In this document: one piece after another, positions 1-6,675 of the stretch
Layout of the letters: the number at the start of each line of letters is the position of its first letter
Position numbering within the stretch: position 1 is the stretch's first letter
Assembly: GCA_045650565.1 (NCBI GenBank)
Contig: JAZRRG010000026.1
Location: forward strand, 1 to 7,775
Source of the DNA: SIG565 sp045650565
GTDB taxonomy: Bacteria > Bacillota > Clostridia > Oscillospirales > Acutalibacteraceae
Direction of reading: 5' to 3'
DNA length: 7,775 bases
The notes under the pieces: model-generated
What the model was told of the DNA's origin: nothing
The model's database searches: none
The model's input: the letters and a program-made list of their open reading frames with translations, nothing else
Translations under genes and position numbers: made by a program

Positions 1-29
1 CACAGAACGACATGGCTACGATCCGACTT
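1..29 (-). other. Sequencing adapter (MGI/BGISEQ read-2 type) at contig end
   Basis: Read on the minus strand, these 29 bases begin AAGTCGGATCGTAGCC and end GTTCTGTG. From memory this is identical to the start of the MGI/BGISEQ reverse-read adapter. It interrupts ruvA exactly where the RuvA family similarity stops and creates an in-frame TAG at 16-18. It should be treated as untrimmed vector/adapter, not as genome. The match is recalled, not searched, but it is long and exact. Confidence 0.93.
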
Positions 30-225
30 CAGTAAAAAAACCGTAAAGGTCAATCGCATCCTCTTTGACCGACATATATGTATGCAAAAATGTTTCAGAA
101 TTTACGGCGGGAAGCTGTGTGTAGGTATTTATACCAATACTGCACCGCATACCAACACCGCCGCATTCGATAATCGCAGTATCTTTATCGGAATAAATTA
201 GTTTTCCACGCAAAGAACAAATCAT
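30..225 (-). CDS. ruvA: Holliday junction branch migration protein RuvA, N-terminal fragment (cut by contig end)
   Basis: RuvA forms the tetramer that holds a four-way DNA junction open while the RuvB motor drives branch migration. Only about the first 65 residues are present, which is the N-terminal OB-fold. The start MICSLRGKL, the IIECGGVGM segment (about residues 18-26) and KEDAIDLYGFFT (about 54-65) are the usual family landmarks. The helix-hairpin-helix and RuvB-binding domains would lie beyond the contig end. ATG at 225 overlaps the ruvC stop by four bases (ATGA), so the two are probably translationally coupled. The apparent stop at 16-18 lies inside adapter sequence, so this is a truncated assembly and not a pseudogene. 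Residue 66 is uncertain because only its first base is genomic. ruvB would be expected next. Confidence 0.93.
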
Positions 226-728
226 ATCCTACCCTCCGAATTTATTTTACCGTATGATGACGCCGCATAGTGAGCATGGCAAATTGCAATTGCTACAGCA
301 TCGGCAGTGTCATCGGGCTTTGGAACGCTTTTAAGCCCTAAAATATGCTTAACCATTTCCTGTACCTGTTGCTTTTCGGCACGGCCATAACCCGTTACCG
401 CCTGTTTTACTTGCAGCGGCGTATATTCGTAAACGGGAACATTTTTAAGACGGGCGGCAAGAATTATTACTCCCCTTGCCTGTGCCACATCAATGGCGGT
501 GGTGGTATTTGTGTTAAAAAACAGCTTTTCAACAGCCAAAGCATCGGGTTTATATTTTTCAATAATGGAGGTGACTCCGTTAAAGATTTTTTCAAGTCGG
601 TCGGTAAACAAGGTTTTTGCGGGTGTTGTAATTGCACCGTACTCAATCGGTTTGAAACGAAAATTATCAAACTCAATCACACCATACCCTACAATTGCAT
701 AACCAGGGTCAATTCCCAAAACAATCAC
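222..728 (-). CDS. ruvC: Crossover junction endodeoxyribonuclease RuvC
   Basis: RuvC is the dimeric, Mg-dependent resolvase that nicks Holliday junctions symmetrically, working with RuvAB. The protein is 168 residues, normal for the family. The RNase H-like fold is clear: VLGIDPG carries the first acidic residue (D7), AVEKLFF carries E67, and PDDTADAVAIA carries the final pair (D140, D143). The longer reading frame opens at a TTG at 758. I chose GTG at 728 because family members start within a few residues of LGIDPG, because GGTGA lies four bases upstream, and because a TATAAT box at 762-767 puts the transcription start near 755, downstream of that TTG. It is the first gene of a ruvC-ruvA operon. 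All active-site residues are intact. Confidence 0.95.
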   Translation of the reverse strand: MIVLGIDPGYAIVGYGVIEFDNFRFKPIEYGAITTPAKTLFTDRLEKIFNGVTSIIEKYKPDALAVEKLFFNTNTTTAIDVAQARGVIILAARLKNVPVYEYTPLQVKQAVTGYGRAEKQQVQEMVKHILGLKSVPKPDDTADAVAIAICHAHYAASSYGKINSEGRI

Positions 729-761
729 CGTCTCACCAACCTTTACAGCATAGTCCAATAT

Positions 762-790
762 ATTATATCATAAAACAAATTATAGAGCAA
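762..790 (-). promoter_or_regulatory. Promoter of ruvCA
   Basis: On the minus strand a TGATATAAT extended -10 (TATAAT at 762-767) lies 17 bases from a weak TTGCTC -35 (785-790). The extended TG motif can compensate for the poor -35. The predicted start, near 755, gives a leader of about 27 bases before the GTG start of ruvC. Confidence 0.7.
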
Positions 791-876
791 TAAGATATTT
801 CTCACATTAGCAAATTTTTTAATTATATATTTCAAGCAATGTAATTAGTAAAATTTACCCAGCAAATAAAAAAATG

Positions 877-905
877 TTGACTTTTGCGGAATTTTGTTCT
901 ATATT
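877..905 (+). promoter_or_regulatory. Promoter of potABCD
   Basis: TTGACT (877-882) and TATATT (900-905) are separated by exactly 17 bases, a good housekeeping sigma promoter. Transcription would start near 912 and leave a leader of about 160 bases before potA. That is long for a simple operon and contains the folded element at 978-1061. Bases 913-977 hold nothing else I can identify. Confidence 0.75.
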
Positions 906-977
906 AACGATGAATATTTATAGCATCTGTGTTGAATGTAATTTCAAGATATCGACTAATCATTTAAGATTATAAAA

Positions 978-1061
978 CTCTTTGCGGAGGTCGTTATCAG
1001 AGATTTTACGGGTATCGCGCAGGGCTGAAAAGCTTACGCGGCACTATGTGTCCGCAAAGGG
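978..1061 (+). ncRNA. Structured pot leader RNA, candidate riboswitch or other cis-regulator
   Basis: A closing helix pairs 978-988 with 1051-1061 (11 bp; the core CTTTGCGGA/TCCGCAAAG is perfect over nine). Inside it three hairpins can form. One is 991-1011 (CGT..ACG and ATC..GAT). One is 1016-1040 (CGCG/CGCG, then GCT-GAAA-AGC with a GNRA tetraloop). One is 1042-1050 (CAC-TAT-GTG). This is a four-way-junction shape typical of ligand-binding RNAs. The 3' strand of the closing helix runs into AAAGGGGG, the potA ribosome binding site, so folding should reduce translation. I do not recognise it as a known riboswitch class. A polyamine-related signal is only a guess from the downstream genes. Confidence 0.6.
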
Positions 1062-1071
1062 GGATGCTTAA

Positions 1072-2196
1072 ATGAAAAACAAAGAAAATATTGTTGAGCT
1101 GAAGGATATCTCGGTTGTTTTTGACGGCACCATGGTGCTTGATTCCATTGACCTTGAAATAAAGGACAAGGAATTTGTTACCCTACTGGGTCCGTCGGGC
1201 TGCGGTAAAACAACAACACTGCGCATTATTGCAGGTTTTGTTGAGCCCGATTCAGGCGAGGTACTTTTTGACGGTACAAAAATCAATGGTGTTCCTGCTT
1301 TTAAGAGACAGGTTAACACCATTTTTCAGCGTTATGCATTGTTTACACACCTAAATGTTTATGAAAACATCGCCTTTGGGCTGCGTGTTAAAAAACTAAA
1401 GGAAGCCGAAATTGATTCAAAGGTAAAGGAAATGCTGAAGCTTGTTAATTTAACAGGTCTTGAAAAACGCAGCATTGACACATTATCGGGTGGTCAACAG
1501 CAGCGTGTTGCTATCGCTCGTGCCATTGCAAACAACCCAAAGGTTTTGTTGCTTGATGAACCGCTTGCTGCCCTTGATTTAAAGCTTCGCAAGGATATGC
1601 AAACCGAGCTCAAAAAAATTCAACAGCAGCTTGGTATTACTTTTATTTTTGTAACGCACGACCAAGAGGAAGCGCTGTCTATGTCAGACCGTGTTGTTGT
1701 TATGGATGGCGGTAAAATTCAACAGGTCGGAACTCCGCAGGATATCTATAACGAGCCCAAAAACGCCTTTGTAGCCGACTTTATCGGTGAATCAAACATT
1801 CTTGACGGCATTATGCTTAAAGACTACTGTGCTGAATTTTCAGGACAGACCTTTACGTGTCTTGATGCGGGCTTTGAGAAAAACGAGGCCGTAGATGTTG
1901 TAGTTCGCCCTGAGGATGTTGATATCGTATCGCCCGAAAAAGGTATGCTTGTGGGCACTGTTACATCGGTCACATTTTTAGGCGTTCATTATGAAATAAT
2001 TGTAGACATCGGCGGATTCAAATGGATGATACAAACAACCGATGAAAGCCGTGTTGGTGATAATGTCGGTTTGTTTATCGAGCCCGATGCCATACACATT
2101 ATGAAAAAGAGCGAATATTCGGGTAAGTATGGCGACTACAGCTCCTACAGTGAGGAAATCGACCAACTCTCATGTGTAGAGGAGGGCGAGAATTGA
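1072..2196 (+). CDS. potA: Polyamine (spermidine/putrescine) ABC transporter ATP-binding protein PotA
   Basis: This is the ATPase subunit that powers PotBC; two copies sit on the cytoplasmic face of the membrane. At 374 residues it has the usual length. The nucleotide-binding domain is complete: Walker A GPSGCGKT (40-47), Q-loop Gln86 in FQRYALFTHL, ABC signature LSGGQQQR (138-145), Walker B KVLLLDEP (157-164) with the D-loop following, and switch His196 in THDQEEA. From about residue 235 (FIGESNIL) the chain enters the C-terminal TOBE-type regulatory domain found in PotA/MalK-like ATPases. ATG at 1072 follows AAGGGGG at a spacing of eight bases. Part of that ribosome binding site is the 3' strand of the leader helix. 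The stop overlaps the potB start. Confidence 0.95.
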   Translation: MKNKENIVELKDISVVFDGTMVLDSIDLEIKDKEFVTLLGPSGCGKTTTLRIIAGFVEPDSGEVLFDGTKINGVPAFKRQVNTIFQRYALFTHLNVYENIAFGLRVKKLKEAEIDSKVKEMLKLVNLTGLEKRSIDTLSGGQQQRVAIARAIANNPKVLLLDEPLAALDLKLRKDMQTELKKIQQQLGITFIFVTHDQEEALSMSDRVVVMDGGKIQQVGTPQDIYNEPKNAFVADFIGESNILDGIMLKDYCAEFSGQTFTCLDAGFEKNEAVDVVVRPEDVDIVSPEKGMLVGTVTSVTFLGVHYEIIVDIGGFKWMIQTTDESRVGDNVGLFIEPDAIHIMKKSEYSGKYGDYSSYSEEIDQLSCVEEGEN

Positions 2197-3020
2197 AAAA
2201 GAAAACCCTTGGAAGCCGTATTGTAGCCGCACCGTATATTGTGTGGTCTGCGATATTTATAATTGTACCCCTGATTATCATGATTTACTACAGCTTTACC
2301 GATGCGAGTGGTGTTTTTTCTCTTGCCAATATCACACAACTCGGTAAATATAAGAAAGCATTTTTCCTTTCGATTGTGTATGCAATAATAGCAACGGCGG
2401 TAACATTTTTAATTGCCTATCCCCTCGCCTATTTTATGACAAAGCTAAAGGTAAGCTCGCAAAAAATTGTTCTAATGACAGTTATTTTCCCAATGTGGAT
2501 GAACTTTCTTATAAGGACATATTCTTGGATTAGCATATTAGCCAACACAGGTCTGATTAACAAGTTTTTAGGGCTTTTGGGTATTGGACCATTAAAACTA
2601 ATTAACACACCGGGCGCTATTGTTTTGGGCATGGTATATGACTTTTTGCCCTATATGGTTTTGCCAATCTACACGGTTATGACCAAAATTGAACGACCGT
2701 TGCTTGAAGCGGCAGAAGATTTGGGCGCCGGTGCTTTTTACAAGCTTAAAAAGGTAATTTTCCCGTTAAGTTTACCGGGAGTAGTTTCGGGTGTTACAAT
2801 GGTGTTTGTGCCGTCGGTCAGCACCTTCTACATATCTCAAAAGCTTGGTGGTAACAAAACCATGCTTATTGGTGATGCAATTGAATATTTGTTTAATTTA
2901 GGACCCGACCACTACAACATTGCATCCTCCCTATCACTTGTGCTTATGGTGCTCATACTCATTTGTATGGCTGTTATGAGTCGCTTTTCGGGCGATGATG
3001 AGGAGGGGGTAATTCTATGA
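2193..3020 (+). CDS. potB: Polyamine ABC transporter permease PotB
   Basis: This is one of the two membrane subunits forming the polyamine channel. It is 275 residues long with about six predicted helices (roughly 14-34, 58-80, 92-112, 141-163, 197-218, 245-265). The EAA loop that docks onto PotA is clear at about 172-196 (EAAEDLGAGAFYKLKKVIFP). An in-frame ATG exists at 2172, but I chose TTG at 2193. GGAGG (2181-2185) sits seven bases before the TTG, the TTGA overlap with the potA stop matches the style of the other two junctions, and family members start at a KKK..LGSR-like segment. The C-terminus is acidic (GDDEEG). The order ABCD is the standard pot operon. Confidence 0.93.
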   Translation: MKKKTLGSRIVAAPYIVWSAIFIIVPLIIMIYYSFTDASGVFSLANITQLGKYKKAFFLSIVYAIIATAVTFLIAYPLAYFMTKLKVSSQKIVLMTVIFPMWMNFLIRTYSWISILANTGLINKFLGLLGIGPLKLINTPGAIVLGMVYDFLPYMVLPIYTVMTKIERPLLEAAEDLGAGAFYKLKKVIFPLSLPGVVSGVTMVFVPSVSTFYISQKLGGNKTMLIGDAIEYLFNLGPDHYNIASSLSLVLMVLILICMAVMSRFSGDDEEGVIL

Positions 3021-3820
3021 AAATTCTCTCTCGGATTTATATAGCGCTTATTTTGGTGTTCTTATATGCACCGATACTCGTAATGGTTATTTTTTCATTT
3101 AACTCTGCCGAAAGCGTATGGGTTTTTGAAAGCTTTTCGTTAGACTGGTATAAAGAGCTAATCTTTAACGGTGCTATGCTTACAGCACTCGAGCACACGC
3201 TGATTATTGCGGTGTTATCTGCCGTAATTTCAACCGTTGTTGGTACTGCCGCAGCTGTTGGTATTGTAGCAATACGCAACAAGATAACAAAAAGCGTTGT
3301 TATGTCGGTAACAAACATACCGATGATGAATGCCGATATTGTAACGGGAATATCGCTAATGCTGTTATTTGTGTTTGTGGGCAATCTTATAGGACTAAAA
3401 GAATCGTTGAGCTTTATTACCGTTTTAATAGCCCATATAACCTTTAACTTACCTTATGTAATTTTATCGGTTATACCAAAGCTCAAGCAAACCGATGCTC
3501 ATCTGTCCGAAGCGGCGCTTGACCTTGGCTGCACTCCCTTTAAGGCGTTTTTCAAGGTTGTGCTCCCCTCTATTTCATCGGGTGTTTTTAGTGGATTTAT
3601 TATGGCGTTTACCCTTTCTCTTGATGACTTTGTAATCAGCTACTTTACTTGCGGTCATTATCAAACCTTGCCAATAGTGATTTACAATATGACCAAGAAG
3701 ACAGTAACGCCTGACGCTTACGCACTCTCCACAATAATTTTTGTTGTAATTTTCGGTTTGTTGGTGCTTTATAACACCCTCCAAAACAAGAACGATAAGA
3801 AAGGTGCGGTGAGATTATGA
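3017..3820 (+). CDS. potC: Polyamine ABC transporter permease PotC
   Basis: This is the second membrane subunit, pairing with PotB. It has 267 residues and about six hydrophobic segments (roughly 5-28, 60-84, 95-122, 128-152, 187-209, 236-254). The cytoplasmic EAA loop lies at about 165-184 (EAALDLGCTPFKAFFKVVLP). The segment SLDDFVISYFTCG near 201-213 is characteristic of PotC. ATG at 3017 overlaps the potB stop by four bases (ATGA) and follows a purine-rich AGGAGGGGG at 3001-3009. It has a short basic tail (NKNDKKGAVR). Nothing is missing. Confidence 0.94.
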   Translation: MKILSRIYIALILVFLYAPILVMVIFSFNSAESVWVFESFSLDWYKELIFNGAMLTALEHTLIIAVLSAVISTVVGTAAAVGIVAIRNKITKSVVMSVTNIPMMNADIVTGISLMLLFVFVGNLIGLKESLSFITVLIAHITFNLPYVILSVIPKLKQTDAHLSEAALDLGCTPFKAFFKVVLPSISSGVFSGFIMAFTLSLDDFVISYFTCGHYQTLPIVIYNMTKKTVTPDAYALSTIIFVVIFGLLVLYNTLQNKNDKKGAVRL

Positions 3821-4926
3821 GAAAAATTATTTCTTTAATTATTGTTACCTTTCTTGTTGTTATACCACTATTTTCGCTTTCTGGGTGTGGATACACCTAT
3901 GCTAACCTTGATTTGTTGGGAACCTATACCCGTGAATTCGAGGGTACAACCCTTAATGTCTATAACTGGGGTGAATACATTTCGGACGGTACCGACGATT
4001 CAATAGATGTTGTTAAGGAATTTGAAAAACTCACAGGCATAAATGTAAATTATTCAACCTTCGACAGCAACGAGACTATGTATTCACAGCTTAAGAGTGG
4101 CGGTGTTGCATATGATGTTATCGCCCCGTCTGACTATATGATTCAACGACTGATAAATGAAGATATGCTCTACCAAATTGACACTTCTTCCCTTTCAAAT
4201 TTCAATTTAATTGACGATAAATACAAGTCCCTTTATTTCGATAAAGAAAACAAGTATACCGTGGCTTACAGTGTCGGCTTGGTTGGTCTTATCTACAATA
4301 CAAAGGTTGTTACCGAAACACCTGATAGCTGGAGCATTTTGTGGGATGAAAATTATAAGGACCAAATTTTAATGTTTAATAACCCACGAGATGCCTTTGC
4401 CATAGCGCAGTTTAGGTTAGGACAAAGTCTAAACAACACCGAAAAGAATCAGTGGGATGACGCTGCAAAACTACTTATAAATCAAAAACAGTATTTACAG
4501 TCCTATGTTATGGATGAGGTTTACGGCAAAATGGAGACGGGTGAAGCTGCCATTGCCCCCTACTATGCGGGTGACTTTTTAACAATGGTTGAAAATAATC
4601 CCGATTTGGCGTTTGTATATCCCAAAGAAGGCACCAACATCTTTGTTGATTCGCTCTGCATCCCAAAAAATACAAAAAACTATGGTGCGGCGCTTATGTT
4701 TATTAACTTTATGCTTGAGCCCGACATTGCTTTGGCTAATGCCGAATATATCGGTTACGCATCGCCCAACACCGCCGTTGTGAATAACCCCGATTACTAT
4801 TATTACGGCAACAAAATTTTATATCCAGATGAATCTACATTACCTCCAACACAATATTTTCACGATATCGACCCTGCAGTGCGTAATTACTACGAAAATT
4901 TATGGATAGATGTGAAGTTATATTAA
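3817..4926 (+). CDS. potD: Polyamine-binding lipoprotein PotD
   Basis: This is the extracytoplasmic receptor that captures spermidine or putrescine and delivers it to PotBC. The 369-residue chain starts with a basic and hydrophobic lipoprotein signal ending in LSGC, so Cys24 would be lipidated and anchor the protein to the membrane, as in Gram-positives. Family landmarks are LNVYNWGEYISDG, YDVIAPSDYM, NPRDAFAIAQ, YPKEGTNIFVDSLCIP and GYASPN. ATG at 3817 overlaps the potC stop. The ribosome binding site is weak (GGTGAG very close, AAGG farther away), so coupling from potC is likely. Compared by eye with E. coli PotD, two aromatic pocket positions seem to be Tyr (PYYAG) and Val (IFVDSL) rather than Trp, so exact polyamine preference is not settled. 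Confidence 0.93.
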   Translation: MRKIISLIIVTFLVVIPLFSLSGCGYTYANLDLLGTYTREFEGTTLNVYNWGEYISDGTDDSIDVVKEFEKLTGINVNYSTFDSNETMYSQLKSGGVAYDVIAPSDYMIQRLINEDMLYQIDTSSLSNFNLIDDKYKSLYFDKENKYTVAYSVGLVGLIYNTKVVTETPDSWSILWDENYKDQILMFNNPRDAFAIAQFRLGQSLNNTEKNQWDDAAKLLINQKQYLQSYVMDEVYGKMETGEAAIAPYYAGDFLTMVENNPDLAFVYPKEGTNIFVDSLCIPKNTKNYGAALMFINFMLEPDIALANAEYIGYASPNTAVVNNPDYYYYGNKILYPDESTLPPTQYFHDIDPAVRNYYENLWIDVKLY

Positions 4927-4931
4927 AATAA

Positions 4932-4967
4932 AAAAGAGCTTGAAACCTCGTGTTTTCAAGCTCTTTT
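4932..4967. terminator. Bidirectional terminator between potD and xerD
   Basis: A perfect 14-bp inverted repeat (4932-4945 with 4954-4967, core AAGAGCTTGAAA) has an eight-base loop. It begins five bases after the potD stop. Reading plus, the arm ends in TTTT; reading minus, a longer T-rich tail follows. It therefore serves both convergent operons and overlaps the stop codon of the recombinase gene. Confidence 0.9.
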
Positions 4968-5859
4968 AATTTGCTAACGGATGATATTTTTTGTATGCAG
5001 CGGCATACTTATTTTTCATAAGCTGTGCATAAACCTGCGTGGATGAAATGTCGGAATGACCGAGCATTTCCTGTATATCACTCAGCGGCGCACCGTTTTC
5101 AAGCAGATGTGCGGCAAAGGAATGGCGCAGCGTGTGCGGCGTGATATCCTTGTTGATTTTAGCTGCTGCCGCATAGTGCTTAACTATTTTCCAAAAGCCC
5201 TGCCTTGTAAGAGGTTGTCCGTTCATGTTAGTAAACAAACGCTCCTCGTATTCATCGGTAACAACAACGTCTCTAACTAAATTTAAATAATTTTTAATGG
5301 CCTTAATCGCCTGTGGATAGATAGGCAAAATTCTCTCTTGCTTTTTCTCATCCCCCGGCATATGTAAAATACCAATTTGAACATTTATATCGCTAATCTT
5401 AATCTCAATTAACTCACTAACCTTTATACCGGTTGCATATAAAAGTTCGAGCATTGCCTTATCTCTACAACTCTTATAATCTCTGCCATCAGGTTGATTC
5501 AGTAATTGAATAACCTCTTTGTTGGTTAAAATTTGGGGTAATTTTTTAACTGCACGATGTTTTTGTAGGTTAATCATCGGACTGTCGGTTATATATTTTT
5601 CTCGCAACAAATAATTAAAATAACATCTAAGCGATGCAATAGTTCTCATAACACTCGCTTCGCTTTGACCGTTAAACAACATATACTGCTCATATTTTTT
5701 TATGACATCACCGGTAACATTTTCGATTTTTTTGACCTTGTTTATATCACAGTATGCGAAAAATTTGTTCAAATCACGCATATAAGATTCAATTGTGTTT
5801 TTGGAAGATTTTTTCTCATTTACTAAAAACCCGTTAAAATCTTCTGCGTAATTATTCAT
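4966..5859 (-). CDS. xerD: XerD-family tyrosine recombinase with non-canonical active site
   Basis: XerC/D proteins resolve chromosome dimers at dif. At 297 residues this has the XerD layout: an N-terminal SAM-like core-binding domain (about 4-90) and a C-terminal catalytic domain (about 105-297). His242 and Arg245 (HTLRH), His268 (LGHSDISST) and the nucleophile Tyr277 (TQVYAQ) line up with E. coli XerD at a constant offset of two. The first catalytic arginine is replaced: TGIKVSEL has Lys146 where TGLRVSEL is usual, and the GKGNKER lysine loop reads GDEKKQER. The frame opens with GTG at 5868. I prefer ATG at 5859 because AAAGGATGTGA, nearly full anti-16S complementarity, sits five bases upstream. 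It follows spoIIM by 14 bases, probably in one operon. It could be XerC-like, or a diverged paralogue. Confidence 0.85.
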   Translation of the reverse strand: MNNYAEDFNGFLVNEKKSSKNTIESYMRDLNKFFAYCDINKVKKIENVTGDVIKKYEQYMLFNGQSEASVMRTIASLRCYFNYLLREKYITDSPMINLQKHRAVKKLPQILTNKEVIQLLNQPDGRDYKSCRDKAMLELLYATGIKVSELIEIKISDINVQIGILHMPGDEKKQERILPIYPQAIKAIKNYLNLVRDVVVTDEYEERLFTNMNGQPLTRQGFWKIVKHYAAAAKINKDITPHTLRHSFAAHLLENGAPLSDIQEMLGHSDISSTQVYAQLMKNKYAAAYKKYHPLAN

Positions 5860-5873
5860 CCTTCTCACATCCT

Positions 5874-6506
5874 TTACTTAAAACTGAAAAAATTTAAAAA
5901 CGCCTTTGTTAAAAGTGACTCCAATGTTGCTGCTGCAATAAAAATTAAAATCAGCAACATAAACTTCTTGCAATATCCTCTAAAGCTTGAATAAATACTA
6001 CCTTCCTGTACTTTGGGCATTGTAACACGCAATAAATTTAAGGAAAAATCAAATGCTTCTTTGCTTAATAAAACATAACCGAGTAATGCCACTAACGTAC
6101 AGGGTATTAGTATCAACGAATTAAAGGCAATTCCCTGAAGTAAGTATTCTCTATATAGATAACCCGTGCTGATTCCGTAATCAAAACCGCAATAACAAAC
6201 GGTTAATGGAATCAGAACAACTCCAACCACCGAGGTCCCACATATAAATAAAATTAGGCAAATGGGTAACAACGCTAAAAAAGCATCACAAAACGCCTTA
6301 AAAAAAGAGGCACCTATGCGAACCGATAAAAATTTAGCAAAATCAGACGCCGCAATTTCATATATAGCGTTGCTACTTTTAAGCCAAAAAACACCCAGAA
6401 TAATTCCCGTAATATATGTCAATAAAATAAAAATCAACATCCTATGCTTTGAAAGCACATTTAGGCATTTAGTTCTATTAAGATTTAAAATTGCAGAATT
6501 TCTCAT
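5874..6506 (-). CDS. spoIIM: Stage II sporulation protein M (SpoIIM/DUF95 family)
   Basis: In endospore formers SpoIIM is a mother-cell membrane protein that recruits SpoIIP and SpoIID, the peptidoglycan hydrolases that drive septal thinning and engulfment. The 210-residue protein has about five hydrophobic segments (roughly 22-42, 70-92, 93-117, 124-146, 181-201). It contains the family's central motif, here CGTSVVGVVLIPLTVCYCGFDYG (88-110), seen elsewhere as a Gly-rich SxxGxxLIP pattern. ATG at 6506 is preceded by GGAGG at a spacing of eight. A sigma-E-like promoter upstream, and a xerD-like gene immediately downstream, both fit known spoIIM neighbourhoods. Sequence conservation in this family is low, so the call rests on motif, topology and context together. 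Confidence 0.8.
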   Translation of the reverse strand: MRNSAILNLNRTKCLNVLSKHRMLIFILLTYITGIILGVFWLKSSNAIYEIAASDFAKFLSVRIGASFFKAFCDAFLALLPICLILFICGTSVVGVVLIPLTVCYCGFDYGISTGYLYREYLLQGIAFNSLILIPCTLVALLGYVLLSKEAFDFSLNLLRVTMPKVQEGSIYSSFRGYCKKFMLLILIFIAAATLESLLTKAFLNFFSFK

Positions 6507-6530
6507 ATATACTTCCTCCGTCCATACTAA

Positions 6531-6559
6531 AATGTATGAAGTAAAGGGACAAGATATAA
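6531..6559 (-). promoter_or_regulatory. Sigma-E-like sporulation promoter of spoIIM
   Basis: On the minus strand CATACATT (6531-6538) closely matches the sigma-E -10 pattern CATACAnT. TTATATC (6553-6559) is 14 bases upstream and resembles the kmATATT -35. Transcription would start near 6523, just ahead of the spoIIM ribosome binding site at 6515-6519. In Bacillus subtilis spoIIM is known to be under sigma-E. Confidence 0.6.
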
Positions 6560-6649
6560 CCGAAATTCTATATTTTGAGCATTAAAAATGCTTATGCGCA
6601 ATATGTAGTATTTAAAATATTATGTTACCTAAAATAAAAATTTTTGCAT

Positions 6650-6675
6650 AAAAAAATCACACCAAGTGTGCGATT
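6650..6675 (-). terminator. Intrinsic terminator of the candidate small RNA
   Basis: Minus strand: AATC-GC-ACAC, loop TTG, GTGT-GATT, then TTTTT; the stem uses 6655-6658 with 6672-6675 and 6659-6662 with 6666-6669, with a two-base bulge. The last stem Ts and the following run give seven consecutive U's (6656-6650). The stem is short and AT-rich, so strength is moderate. Confidence 0.6.

Noticed and set aside
16..225. ruvA as a pseudogene with a premature stop
   Set aside because: The stop is inside the adapter match at 1-29, so truncation is technical.
345..773. 142-residue plus-strand reading frame opposite ruvC
   Set aside because: Complete overlap with a well-supported gene, Cys/Asn-rich low-complexity product, no family resemblance, no ribosome binding site context.
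910..975. 21-codon leader peptide frame in the pot leader
   Set aside because: Its ATG sits at the predicted transcription start and has no ribosome binding site.
986..990. Perfect GGAGG as a ribosome binding site within the pot leader
   Set aside because: No start codon at suitable distance; it is better explained as part of the closing helix and junction of the leader RNA.
3037..3384. 115-residue minus-strand frame inside potC
   Set aside because: Shadow of the hydrophobic permease gene, without its own signals.
6524..6552. Housekeeping promoter TTGTCC-17-TAGTAT for spoIIM
   Set aside because: Transcription would begin at about 6517, inside the GGAGG ribosome binding site; the sigma-E-like arrangement fits better.
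6578..6592. Hairpin AGCATT-AAA-AATGCT upstream of spoIIM
   Set aside because: Six bp, AT-rich, no U-tract in either direction; not convincing as a terminator.
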